A DNA stretch of 64,000 bases from Lycocorax pyrrhopterus obiensis (Eukaryota > Chordata > Aves > Passeriformes > Paradisaeidae): contig JACSVZ010000002.1 of the NCBI GenBank assembly GCA_014706295.1, positions 105,444,047 to 105,508,046 on the forward strand, given 5' to 3'. The notes beneath the pieces were generated by a model. It saw only the letters and a program-made list of their open reading frames with translations, was not told the DNA's origin and ran no database searches. The first letter of the stretch is position 1; the number at the start of each line of letters is the position of its first letter. This document shows positions 33,761 to 47,200 of the stretch, in pieces. Both the position numbers and the translations under genes were made by a program.

Positions 33761-34118
33761 GTCATTGTGAGAGCTGGGCCCTCACACGAAAGGCTGCCAA
33801 GGCAAAGGCTTTCCCTTATCTATGCAAATATGTCTCAGCATCACGACCTGGGTAATTCGAGTAGTGCCTAGAATAAAAATAGAAAGCATCTCATTTGCCT
33901 TATTAACAGTTGCAGTAGTCCACTCAAAGCTCAAGCTGCAGGAAGCTCTCAGTTCCCCAGCCCTCCCCACCCCCAGAAGGAGACTGTTCCTGCTTAGGAA
34001 GAAGAGAGGTCCCTGGAGAACAGGGAAACATACCCATCCTCATTGCAGCAGATTTTGGATGAGGCTTGCTCAGAAGGGGTCAGCACTGTTGAACACCACT
34101 CACTTTAGACTAGATGCA
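33761..34118. other. Sequence between the GC-rich tract and the OSBPL1A 3' end
   Basis: Nothing recognisable. Confidence 0.5.
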
Positions 34119-35180
34119 AGAAGTTTTTAAGCCTTTATTTAGTAGCAATTAAATTATTCAATTAACACTAACCTCCAGACAGCAGTTAAAATATTGTACA
34201 AAGAGCAGCTTGCCCTCTAGAAGCTCTGTACACAGTTCAATATAAACAGACTAAGACTGAATGCACCCCACTGAAAAGGGGTAAAGCAGCTGTGCACAGG
34301 AGGCCTCACTGAGGTGCTGTACTACCTTTGAAATGCACAAGACTTCCTCCCAGGGAGTCTGCACAGTACAGGCACAGTCCTGTCCCCCTGCCATGTTCCA
34401 CCAGGTCATTCCTGGACTGATTAGGTTCTTGCAGTGGTGCTGGGCACCGGAACTTCTAGTGCATGAAACAGATTCTTTTAAAACCTGTTACTAGTGTGCA
34501 GTTCAAATCAAATCTGTAGATATTTAAATGGCTCTTAATTCCTTAAACCATAAGGTTGGTAGCAAAACAGGAAAGCAAAATTCAAAACACACTGCACAAA
34601 ACATTGAATAAATAACCTCTGAGTAATGTTACCAGCTTAAACAACTGCATTACCGCTCCAGAGATGGGAACGCTTCTGGAATCTCCTGAGCAGAGCTCAG
34701 GCTTCGAGGGAATTACTTTAGTAAAAGAAAAGTCACTTTATGAAAAATTACATCTTTACAGAAGTGACACACCCTTTTCTTCATTTAAGAATAGAATATT
34801 GCAATTACTTTGTGTGCTTTTTAAACATTCCCATGTCACAATAAATAAAACCAGTTTTACTTGTGCCAATGTTATCTACAAAATAAAGTATTCACAGAAC
34901 AGCTGAAGGTGTTCTATTCCTCATACACCACAACCTAATATAGGTGTACTCAGGGCAGCTCGAAACCACAGCAACTTTGTCCATGCAGGACCCACCATCA
35001 GCCAGAAAAGTTATTCCCCTACCTTTAGGACTGCAGATCATGTACCACCAGATTTATTGCAGAGATGCTTAACATTCTGTTTGATAACATGTCAGTATTT
35101 TCAGGAGATAAGTAGAACAAGGGAAAACATTAAAACAGATTAAGACTTATTTGTATCAGTCAGAGGCTCCTTACTGCATT
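34119..35180 (-). other. OSBPL1A: Probable OSBPL1A 3'UTR
   Basis: Minus-strand sequence after the stop. The minus-strand AATAAA at 34134-34139 would give a 3'UTR of about 1 kb. An earlier minus-strand AATAAA at about 35046 could give a short form. The end point is inferred. Confidence 0.55.
34134..34139 (-). terminator. Candidate OSBPL1A poly(A) signal
   Basis: AATAAA on the minus strand (TTTATT on plus), about 1.04 kb after the stop codon. Confidence 0.5.
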
Positions 35181-35283
35181 TTAATAAATATCAGGCAAGT
35201 TAAAGTAGTTTCTGTCCCAGTAGTTGCCAGAGTAAAGCCAGTCCTGTGTACCAGTGTGGGGATTGGGGCCTTGGTGGAACCAT
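35181..35283 (-). CDS. OSBPL1A: OSBPL1A terminal coding exon and stop
   Basis: Reads WFHQGPNPHTGTQDWLYSGN then YWDRNYFNLPDIY and TAA at 35183-35181. The ending YFNLPDIY is the usual ORP1 C-terminus. Acceptor ttgcag. Confidence 0.97.
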
Positions 35284-38200
35284 CTGCAAGGAAACATACA
35301 GCGTGTTAGTGAGGCTATTAACACACACTTGTACAAGTTCAGAACTGCTTTGCTGCATCTTCAGCAGTTTATTGCACAAAATGATTATTGTGATTGTAGG
35401 AATCCTCTTGGTTTTAAATTCATAAGTGAGTTTAAAGTAATTTTCAGTGACCACATTTCCCCATTTGCTACACCGCTTAAACATCTCTGAGGTGGAATTA
35501 CCGATGCCAGTGTTTTGCCATTTGAACTGCCAAGATTATTGCATAGAAAAGGACAGGTACAGCTTTACTTCAAAGCAGTTGTGAACAACCACTCTGGCAT
35601 GCACAAGCAGTAACAGTTTTTGCAAGACACGTAAACACCACAAGCACTGCAGTCCTGAAAATAAAAAGACATTATTTCCCTGGATCTAGATCGCCCCTTG
35701 TTTTTTAAAGCCTTGTTTTGCAATGCACTTCCTCATAGAATTGTAGAGTGACCTGGGCTGGAAAGCACCTTAAAAATCATCACCTTCTTTGACCTTTCTT
35801 TTCTGGTTAACACATGTGTAGGAGCCCTTTGTGTTATTTTTTGCATCCCTTGCCAAGTTCCAGCTTCGCCTTGGCCTTCCTTACCCCATCCCTATACAAC
35901 TCATCTCTCTACTCTTCACAGATGACTTGTCCTTGTTTCCACTGCCTGGGCATTTGCTCCCTTCCCGTTAGTTTGACCAGCAGTTAGCTCGGAACAAGTG
36001 TGCCAGCTATGAAACATCACCCACAGGCTGCAGGAGAAGTCCTGGATTATTACCAGTTAACTACGTTGTGTTACACTGTTGGCAGCAGGAGACTCATCTG
36101 AATGCCCAGAAAGCCAATTCCATCTGCATGGAGCTACTTGCAAGCTTTTACTAAGCTGGTTATTAATAGAAACACTGCAGTTGAGCACCTGCTTTCTTTC
36201 CTTTCTTCTCCCTTCCTGCCTAATCTGGAGGCACCGTATAGCACACAGTGAATGCCACTCTCTGTTTGGCCCAGTTACTCAATCTTCTGCCTCGACAGCA
36301 CACAGTACCAGACCTCAGGCATTTTAACTTCCTTCTGTATTTTGCCAAGCCACATTTATGGCACGAGCCAGCTTGGTAGAAGCTGTTTCTGTGGTTAATG
36401 TGCTCTACAGCTTCCTTTCACCTCCTCACTGACCACAGAAGCCAGTCGTTTGTGACTCACTGCAGTGACCACACTCAAGTAAATCATTGGTGTGCAAGGC
36501 AGCCTGTTTAACTCTGCTCTTCCCTTCTCCAGCACCGTAAGGTTTCAGAAGAGAAAAAGCACATTCCAACCAAGTATGACTTGATCTCTTTAACAGGCAG
36601 AAGCCTAAAGGCCACCACTACTGCAGGGTTATGTTACAAAGCAGGGCAGCTCACAGGCAAGTCTTGCTTGGCTAAAAGGACTTGAGAGAGCTGTGCTGGA
36701 AGAAATGCCTTGTGCTGCCTCCATGGGAATAACTGAACAGGTGAACACTCCAGTGGTTCTCCTGCTGTCCTGGTTAAGTGACTGAAGTCAACAAAAGTCA
36801 TTCACCCCTAGTACTGTACATAGGTCATTCCTGCTTCTCCTCCCACTGGAGGAGTCAGCTATTCCCAAGTAAGAGGCGTATGGATGGGCTCAGGCATCTA
36901 GTTCACCGGTGACAGCAGCTCATTCCAGAGCTAAAGCCAAACATTTGCCATGAGACAGGGCTATAAGCACAGTGGCCCCACCTCTCAGATTAAGGAATTC
37001 TACCACCCCACAGCTCACTAGTGTGTCCTCAACACATGTACAGGTCAGGACAGTGTGCCCCTGCTCCAGTGTCCACCTACTTCAACAGGAAGGGGAAAGG
37101 CAATGGGAAGAACTAAGTTTGAGAGACATGTAAGACCTAAACCAGTCAGTGATGTGGGAACAACGGGACAGCTTTCATCAGAATCAACAGACGACTGCTA
37201 TATTTCAGACCTGAATTAAATATTTTTACTCAAGACTTAAGATTACTGGTCAGCATTTCAAATATTAAGTGTTCAACATTAATCACCTCTTGAGAAACAC
37301 GAAGACCCCACTTGTAAAGAGGATTCAGAATAAATAAATTAAAAAAAAAATCAGCACTTGGGAGAACTGTCTTATGAGGGAAGAATTCTACTAGACAAAG
37401 CATGAAACCCATGAAACCTGTTTTTCTGTGGCAAGGACATGGCAGTAGTTTAGATCTGAGTTCATAATGCACTGCAGAATAAGACCTACAGATGACCTGG
37501 GAACAGGTAGGAGAGTTCTTCACAGAAGGCACTTTTTCCTCCGTAGCACAGCTCTCCCTAACACTCTATTCATCCTCTATAGGCAGCCACACCTGGCATT
37601 CTGACTAAAGACATGAGACACCAGGAATTTTCTGCCAAAGCTTTAAAAACATCCTGGAAAGCAAAGAGTTCCTAAAGGCTATCCCAGACTCAGGCTGAAC
37701 AGGTGTACAGAATCTGCACCACAGCAGTTGCAGAACCTTGTGAATGGTGTCTGCACTAATTATATAACCCAAAAACCACAGCTCCATGGGAACTCCCGAA
37801 CTTCCAATGCCAGCCTTAGGTGCTTTGAGCTGTACTTAAACTACTTCAGGCATCTGGAAGAACACTATGTAACTATCCCAGGCTTTGAAAACACCTGGTG
37901 AGAGCTAGAACCACTCCGAATTCAGGAAAGGAAGTGAAAGGTGCAAGGCTGTTCAGCACTTAGAAGCTTTACAAAGATGTTATTCTCCAGCAGTCTATGC
38001 AAACAAACCCAAACACTTCAGGAGAGCAGGCACAGGAAAAAGACAAAGGCAGTCATGTCCAAACCTGGGATTTTGGGATGGTGAGTGACTTCATTTTAAA
38101 AAAAAAAAAGAAAAATGTGATTTTAGAGATATTTCATCCACAGTGTCTGAGTGTATTAATAATAGAGAAGAGAGGAACCTTTCCTACTTGAAGTTTAGCC

Positions 38201-41200
38201 CCACTGTTTTTTTTTCCTGAGAAGATAATGCCAGTTTGTTACTGTGCCTTTAAATAGACCGTGTCTGGTCAAACCAGATTCACCTGGTCAGGTTTTCACA
38301 GTTGCTTCTTAGCTTGTGTTTAAGAGCTCCCAGCTGACTCCTCATAGTTTAAAGAAAACCCCCAAAAAATCCTGGCAGGTCCCTTGTATGCTAACTTTTC
38401 CCTTAGCTCCTCTCACTTTTATAGTTAGGGGTCCCCTCCAAAACAAGGCAGTGTCTTGGACAGCTGGGTGATAAACGGGGTGAGAACACAGCATTGTCAG
38501 CACAGAGCCACTGGGCTGAGAAGTCATGTCTGAGCTCACAAGGGAGGAGCCTTTCCTCCTCTCTTTGGCCAGGCATGCCAATCTGAGGCAATTATAAATT
38601 AACCAGCAGCAACAGTCCTTACAAGCAGCTGTCAGAGGTGACATCTTTGCTGTGTCAGAACCAAGAAGCGCTCAGAGAAGACTGCACACTTTGTATTTGC
38701 ATATGGGTGTGCAAGCAGTGAGGAAAGGAAGCGAGAGCAAGGCTGTTGCTTCCCTCTGGAAGCGCTACATCCCGCAGGGACCAAGTCTGCAAACACAACA
38801 GCGGCACTGCCAGACCTGACGCTGTCTGTCTGCTCTTCATGCTGACACAACACTCACTGCATGTCACCAGTGGAGACTGTCACTTATCCTGAACACTCAA
38901 AGCCTTTACATAACTACACACACACAGAGACGAGGGCACCAACCTCGTCTTCCAGTCTTCCTCTGACTTGGAACGATTTTTGCGGGCGGTCCTCTGTTTT
39001 TCTTCTAGCCTCTTCTTTTCTTCACTAGCCAGATCTTGAACAAATTAAAATGCACAAGATGTTAAAGCATAATATAAAACATAATATGAGACAGAGACAT
39101 TACTTCATCTGACCCAGAAGATAAATAAGGGAAGCAGTAGAAGTTGTCCATTCAAAAAGCCTTCTACATAGCACTGAAGGTTACTGGTTTAGTCTAAGAG
39201 CAAAGCCAGGCCAGCTGTGGCACAGGATCAGCCAGTGGCATCCTGGTCTTTAAGACTGCTAAATATATATTTATCCATGGCCTGAGGACCCTGGGAATGT
39301 GTCTACACAACAGCAAATGTGAGCTAAGGGAGGTGGCATACGTAGATTTTATTTCAGTAGGAAAACTGAAGATATGATCAATTTATTTCAGAAGTCTGGC
39401 CACCTGCTTCTGGCTGAGTTTTGGGTTAAGTTGCTACTGGTGCAACTTAGCTCCTCATCACCAGAGGTTTGAAGCACTCATTTTCAAACCACAAAGAATT
39501 GTCTTTATGCAGCATCCCTTCATTTTTTTTGTTAATGCACTAATGTAGCATCCTAAACAAGCAGAACAGTCGCTTCTCTTTGGCAGGAAGGGTGATCAGA
39601 AGGTCTGAGGAGTAAGTCAGACTCAGAAGCAGATTAGATGAAAGTCAATCTCATACCTGAATCCTCAAAAAGTATTTCATACACATCTTAAGTCTTCCAA
39701 GAATGACTCTCTTAAGTACTTTGATCAGCCATTCCCTGTCAGCTACTAACCCACTGTGTATTACTACCTGCTACACAAACTTCATGCCACTAGTATATCA
39801 TGAAGGAATGTGGTCTGCTGCTAACAGCATAGTTATTTGCACTTTAAATTACACACACAAATTACTGGGGGTGCTCTGAACCAAATATATCCATCATCCT
39901 GGCCACAAAAGAGTTGTACAGGCAGGTGAGAGCAGCTGTGGGAATTCACTGATCTGCTTTTTTAAAAGCCTCAAAGACATGGTTATCAGCTTCTGAGAAA
40001 ACAGAAACAAAACTGCAAAACTGCACTGTATTATACCATGACACTGGTTTTTATTGCTAGATCTCATACTATTTATCAGATGTCTCACAGTTGTTGCCCT
40101 GTTATACAGCTGAAACTGAATCAGGGTTTCATGACTTACCCCAATCAATTAGCAAGCCAGAGAAAGCAAGAGCCCCCATGCTCTTAGTCTACAAAGCTGG
40201 CCATCCTGCTTTAATATTTTAAAAGCACACTACTTCTACTCACTGGAAGTCTCATTATGTATTTCTAATTCACTATTCTAGGACAGCAGAAGTGTTCAAC
40301 TCCCAGTGAAGTATAATTTTGCATCAAGTGTATTTTTTGGCATTTGCAGCTTCACTTTAATAGTTTTGACTGCATTTCTCAGAACTGGTACATCAAAACA
40401 CTCCCTCTGCATCAGGCTGATGGAAACAGAAACTGAAAAGTTCACAAATATTTCCTTAACACTGTGCATGTTTATCAACACTGCTCTGGTCACCAGTCTG
40501 AACCACAGCAGCAGACAGAGGAGACTATGAAGAAGATTAGCTCCATCCCACCCATCCCCTGTGCAGGGGGGTGACACCAGAAGCTCAGCACAGCCTGCAG
40601 AAGGCTGTGTTAAAGAGTTACTGCCTGGTGTCATGGAGGAATGCATGGGCAGCTACTTTAGTTGTTCATCTAGCAACTTTTTTCCAGTCCCTCCGTTTTA
40701 AGAAAAAATAAAACTGCCTTTGCCCATAACTGAAGTTACCTATTTCTCCATTTTCCATAGCTCTGATATCTGGTCGTAGCCGGCAGTCAGTTTTGGGAAT
40801 GACACTCTCCATTTCTTTGTCCAACTCATTCAAAGCCATAGCAAAGCTTGTAAAATTATACATCTGAAATTCAGAGACAAAGATGAAACGTGACTTTACA
40901 ATGCCTCGAGCTGCTGTCTTAATGCAGAAGAAAAATGCTAAAAACAAATATCCAAGTGCTTTTGTATTATTTAATCACTCCATATAGGATTGCTCAAGAT
41001 ACCAGCAAAAGTGCCCTGTCAGGCAGTGTAGGTGATCCTTGGTGTTTCTGTTTAAGGAGGCCAGCATCCAATTACTCAGTGAACTCTTTCTCTCTTACCT
41101 TCTTTTTCCAGCCCTACTGGTATTTTCTGTATCTCTGTAGAGAGATTTCCCCCTTGATTAAGGCACTGAGGGCATCTTTTCTGTACCAATTCTTTGTCTT

Positions 41201-44200
41201 CTCAGTTGCACATAATACCCTTGTATTCTGCCTATTGGTTCTCCAGCTTCACAGCCCTTCACACACCAACTTGTGCCATGCAGGTCTGTCCTTGGAAGTG
41301 TCTGGCCTCTAATAAAGCCCTTCAGTGAGATTTCTTACAAGGCTGGTGCCCCAGTGGGGGAAGCAGGATGGAGAGAAGAACTGGGGAAAGGTCTGATGCC
41401 ACTATCCACATGAAGCATAACCCATTTTCCAGAGAAATTTCGCTAATTCTAGATTGATCCGTGTGGCAATTATCCTTCCAACCCCACACTAGAAAGTTAC
41501 AGTTGTGGTGGGGAAGTTTGTTGCAATAAACAGGCAAATCCAGACTTGCTGATGACAAAACAAATGGATGTGTTTTGTGTAAACCATACAGAGTAACAGG
41601 ATACAACACATTTTCAATAAGAAGCAGCATAGCTGACCTGTGCTGAATTTGGAGGTCTTGGAGTTATCTTCCATAGCAAAACACTTCCAGGAATAACATA
41701 CACACTCTCAGAGTCTGGCAATGGCATCTCATCTGATTCCTCTGTATTGCCCACCTAAAGGCAGCACACAAAGAAAAGAGCAGTTCTTTGAAGTCACGAA
41801 CCATTTACACCCGATCGTTCCAATACTGGAACTTACAGAAAATTATTTCCTTGACCAAAGGTGAGTAATTTCAGCAAAGAAACTCTTCTAGATGCTTGTC
41901 AAGAAGGATTGAAGTGTTAACATAGCACACATACTCCCAATTCCCTCCCAGTGGAACACTACCAACAGTTTCTTGCATCAACATCTTTATAGATGTAAGC
42001 TGGATGTTCAAGCGCTAAGAAATGTCAATTTTTCCACCTCAGAGATGTCCTGTTTTCTCAAGTACAAGCATTTTCATGCCTGATACTTAACTTCATTACT
42101 GCTTCATTAAAGGTGAAGAATAGAAGCCACATTCCTCATCCTTCCACAACAAAGAAATGCTAGCACATAATGCAGATGCTGCCCAGTTTGTGCACAACAG
42201 AAAGCCCTTCCTAATGCTCTGTGCCCAGAGGAACCTTCCTTTCCATTAACCACTGCACTACTGAAATGGCAAACTGCAAATGTGAAATGAATACCCTAAA
42301 TTAGCTACATCTTCTGAGAAGGGTATGAAGGCTGACACATACAGCCTGAGGCAGCTGTAGCCACAGGACTGTGAAATGCTTTTCCCAGAAAGGAAAAAAC
42401 TCCACAGAGGGTTACTGGGGCAGTAGAGAGTAACTGGTGATCACAGTGTAGGTGTGACCTGAACTAGTTCTAAACCATTCCCTGTTTTACACACAGCTTT
42501 CAAGCAGCTGGGCTCTGATGCTGCTGACATTAATTCCACCACAGAAGCGGATGTTGGAATATCAAACTAAAGCCACGCTGGACAATGAATAAGGCTCTCC
42601 CAAGAAAACCTGGTGTCACAATCACAGCTAAAAACAGCAGCACGTTTCAGAGATCACTGGAGATTAAAGCCCAACTTAAAGGCAACTAATGCTTTAAATA
42701 CTTTGGCTGCAGGCCAGCAGCTTTAATCCTGCTGCTAATAAGCTTTGCTCTCCCATCATTGCACCAGGTAATACTGAAGACATCCAGTACCCAACATGCC
42801 CTCAGTTGTCCTCTGAGATAATTCGTGTGTTACACTTCCAAGAAAATCAGATGTTGTAGTAAGGGCTTTGCTTCACTGAGGAGCCCTTCACTGTGCTTTT
42901 AATAATGAACAGTCAGCAGAACAATGTGCAGACCAGGTTCAGCCCCTCAGCTCTCAGGAAGACAAACAGGGCTTTTAGTTGACTACATCTGAACTGTGCT
43001 GGCAACCTGTCATTCTGTTCTTTAAATGATCCTGATCATTCCTTCAGAAATTGGGAATTTGAAGCAGGACACATCAGAAAGATATCCTTGTACCAAACCA
43101 AAGACAATTCAATATCCGACTGTCAAACTCTAAGCCTTTTATATAAAGGCTACAGTACACAATGCAATTTCTGCCGTGTTGGATACATGATCTTAAAACA
43201 GCATAAGAATTACACAGAAATAGGTAAAATGTGGATTTTCATATGCTCTTATCACAATGATCCACATTTTATGCTCAGTGCTACTCAACTGTTCAGTATA
43301 TTGCTGTGAGGATAGTTAAAAGAGCTGCCAGAGCAAGACCTCTGTAAATGAGGTGTCTGTAAATGAGGCACACGTGAGGGCAGTTGCTGTTGCCTACATT
43401 ATTCTCTTCCGTGTATTTGCATTGAAAGTTGTGCACAAAATGCTTCATCTTGATTAAAAAAACACGTCATTCCAAGCAGAACTATGCTGGTCTAACCATG
43501 GATCTACTATAAATCTTTTCATGTTAGTAAAATTTGCATACATGAAGGCTTGTCTAGTTCCCTGAAAAATTATTTTCCTCTAAGTTTTATTCCTATAAAA
43601 ATGAAAGGGATTCAGGGGAAAATCTGGAGTAAGTTGCAAAAGAACTCTCATCTGAGCAGGTTCCCTCAAGGGAGGCAGAAGCATTTATTTATTAGTAGCA
43701 ATGCAGCACGAAGTAATAGCTGGAAAACAACTACATAAATCTGAAAATTCTAATTAGAAGTTTAAAAAGCCGTGTACTTTCGTGCCTGAATGAATCCTTC
43801 AGTACCATGAAGGGACAAACCACATCCAGACATTGTGTGTGACACTTGGCCCACCTAAATGCTCCAAAACCATAGAAAATATCAGCTTCTCAGACACAAG
43901 GGGCAGTGGGAGCACATATTCAACATAGACTACCTGGCCCATACCTAGCATTACAAAGCCTTCAGTTTTCTACATAGAAAGAGTTCTGTTCATTAAGTAG
44001 GAAAAGCATTTTCCTAGAGTCAGAGCAACACTGCAGCTTGAGCTTTATGCAACAGGATGCTCCATTTCAAAGTGAAAAGCAATGATCATCTTGAGCATTG
44101 TTGGAAAATGCAAACAGGCAGCTGAACAAAGACACGGGATGTGTTTTTCTTTGTTCCTTCTCCCTGCAGTTCTCCTGGTCAGACTCCCAGAGAAGCAGCA

Positions 44201-47200
44201 ATCCCCAGTGCTTTACCACTCTCCTGAGGACAAGCACTGGAGCAAGCTCAGATACAGCAACAACCTGAACCTGCACAGGCACAATTGCTTTCAGAGTTCT
44301 CCATCTCTTCTCTTCCTAATTTTCTGAAGAAACTAACAACACCCAAACAAAAAAACCTGGCTGCAGTCACCAAAGGGGAACAATCCCTGTCTTAAGCTAT
44401 GTGAGTGGCTGTTCTTCACCAAGCTGTATGTTGTCACCATCACCATTCATCCTAAACAAGAAGCTTAGTGCTGACCAGAAGTTTGGAAGAATTATGAATG
44501 AGGTTTTTTCACAAGAGAAAAAAAAATCAATTGTGAAGAAAAATAAAAAAATGTCAGCACTTCTCCAGTTGTGAAAATTTAAATAGAAAGCAATAAAAAA
44601 ATTCCTTGTAAAAGCTGGAAAAGATGATCCTCTATCAAGTTAAGAAACTAATCTGTCCTGCTTCTAAGAATCAAAATCCTCCCACTAGAATATGTTACCA
44701 TATATGATCAGAAATGGCCCAAATAATGGATATGTTATTTCCTCCATGTAACTTGGGAGGAAGAGGCAGGTAACGAACTAGACAGTATTGAGATCACACC
44801 AACTTTTGGAAAGTTTGAATACAAATCCAAGAGAAGAAAGAAAGCATTTTATCCCTTTATATTGGTACTCATCCAATCTGTTTTGTATCCTACTAGGAAA
44901 GAGAAGATAAGTGAAGGAAATCGTAATGCTCTTAAATGCTACTAAAATATTGAGCTGTCTTATCATGCTTTTGAGATCCCACCTCTTTATGTGATTAATA
45001 CCTGTTTACTGCTTTTCTTCTCTTCTGTATTTTTCTTGTCATTTTTTTTGTAAGCTTCGAATGTAGCTGGGTCAACACTGTACAAACACTCAGTCCACTT
45101 CCCATACAACGCACAGAGTTTCTTTTTGCTGTCAAAAAAAAAAAGCAGACTAAGTTTACAAAGGAGCTTAAAGGGGTTTATTTCCCCATTTCAGACAAAA
45201 ATATGTGAAAGAAGAACTTTTGAGGGCAACTTTAAAACTCCATTATTGGTATTGCAGGATTCACAACCCTGCTGTTGCAGGTTCGTGCCCTTGACAGACT
45301 CTGTTAAAGGTATTCAGTTCTACAGCTCCCCTCAAAAACAAGGGCAGTCATTTGTTTCCCACTTAGAATTAAGCTGTTACCTTTTGTCCTGAATGTAGCC
45401 TTCAACTTTGTGCAACTCCTTCCCAAAGAGGCCGCAGGGCTTGAAGCTTAGTACACATTTCTCACCAGTTCTAAAGGCAGAACAAGACAGCACTTATTAC
45501 TTCCAAATGCTTTTCTTTTCAAACTTACAGGAAGTGAAAGCACTCACACTCAACTTACTTATGGTTAGTTATTTCCACATTTCCGTACTGCTCAATCCAA
45601 AGTTTGCCCACAATAATGTTATGCACACAGCATGTAGGATTTGTCCATGTGTAGGCTTCATTGTGCCTAAGGGAAGGGATTAAAAATTAGAATACTGTAT
45701 CTTTGTACTGCATGTCAGTCCTTCAATGAGCCATCCTCATTCCACGTCTTGAAACGGGCATGGCAATAAGTCAGTAAACCCAGGGAGTTACCAACCTCTT
45801 GCTACTGATTTTATCAATTCCTTAAAACAGTCACTTTGGTGCAGTCACTGTTAGCATGGAAAGACATGAGGAAAGCCAACAGGACTCAGGCATGCTGCCT
45901 TTAGCAGAACTGATGCCCAGGCACTTGGAGAACATCCAGGCCCAGGTCCCCACTGGTGCTATTAGCAGCATGCAGTATGTCTGGGGAAACAATGGCAGTT
46001 CCTTACATCTTCCCATCCCCTCCTCCCCACGAAGACTGCCCTAAGTCTTTGGGATGTGGGTGTTGGACACGTCCATTCCTAAGCCATGAGACTCTAATCC
46101 ATACTAATCATCAAGGGTGAGGCCCTGTGCCCCTTCAATAGTTACTGATCCACTTACTCAAGAAGCTCCAAAGTCATCGTGCCTTTTGGTTCCGCTTCCA
46201 CGCTCTTACCCCAGAATTTGAGTTTAGGATAAATTGATCCATGAAACACAAAATCATTATTTAAGCCTTCAGCATAGAAAGCACTGATTGGTGGATGATG
46301 GCTGACTTGCTCTGAGAGAAGTCTAAATCCAAGATCATCTCTGTAAAATAAAGATAAGCAGAACTACATATCAAGTGTAGTGAAGTTGCAGTTGTTTTCC
46401 CTGAGATGAAAGGGGTATTTGGACTCATGCACAGTTGCTGTACTCAGTGCAAGAGTTAGTTAAAAGCCTAGGCTAACTAAAAAGATCAACTAAAACACAG
46501 AACATCCTCATTTTAAATAACTACGGACTTAAAATAAAAAAGAAACAAGAACTACCAGATCTGATGAATCTATATAGTCACTTCTGATACTGATCTCTTT
46601 CTTAAATTTTCACCTAAACACAGGCCAAAATATTAACTGGAAGAAAAATCTGCCTTAGGTGCAGCTACACACTAATAGACCCACATTGCTTATTAGGTAC
46701 TCTGAACACTCCCGTATGCCCTCCTTATGTACCATGCACATTTTGCATTCATAAGGTTTCAGTGGAAAAAAAAAACTGTAGATAAAACTTGCTTTTAAAC
46801 CTGGTAAATTTCATTTGCCTGCTCTGAATTGAAAAGTTAAGTAGTCTCTCTTCACTGAGAGGTGAACTGGTGAACACCAACACGCACTGCGTGCACCTGC
46901 AGCAGCTGCTAGGAGAATGGCTGGAAGCTTATGAGCTGAAGTGCAGTCTGCAAGCCAGCTGACAAATCTAATGAAACATCTCTTACATAGAATACCACCC
47001 TCCAGTGCAGCCTCTGTTCATTACCTGATCAATTCATAGGTCTCTCCAAGCAATGGGTTGAACGGCTTCCCGGTACGTTCCCACTGCGAGGCTACAGCAG
47101 ACACAGCAAATGCAGCAACACACTGTTAGAGGGGTAAGAGCACACAGTTCAGCAACAGTAGCCATGGTGTTACAGAATACCAAAATATTTTCCTAGACAA

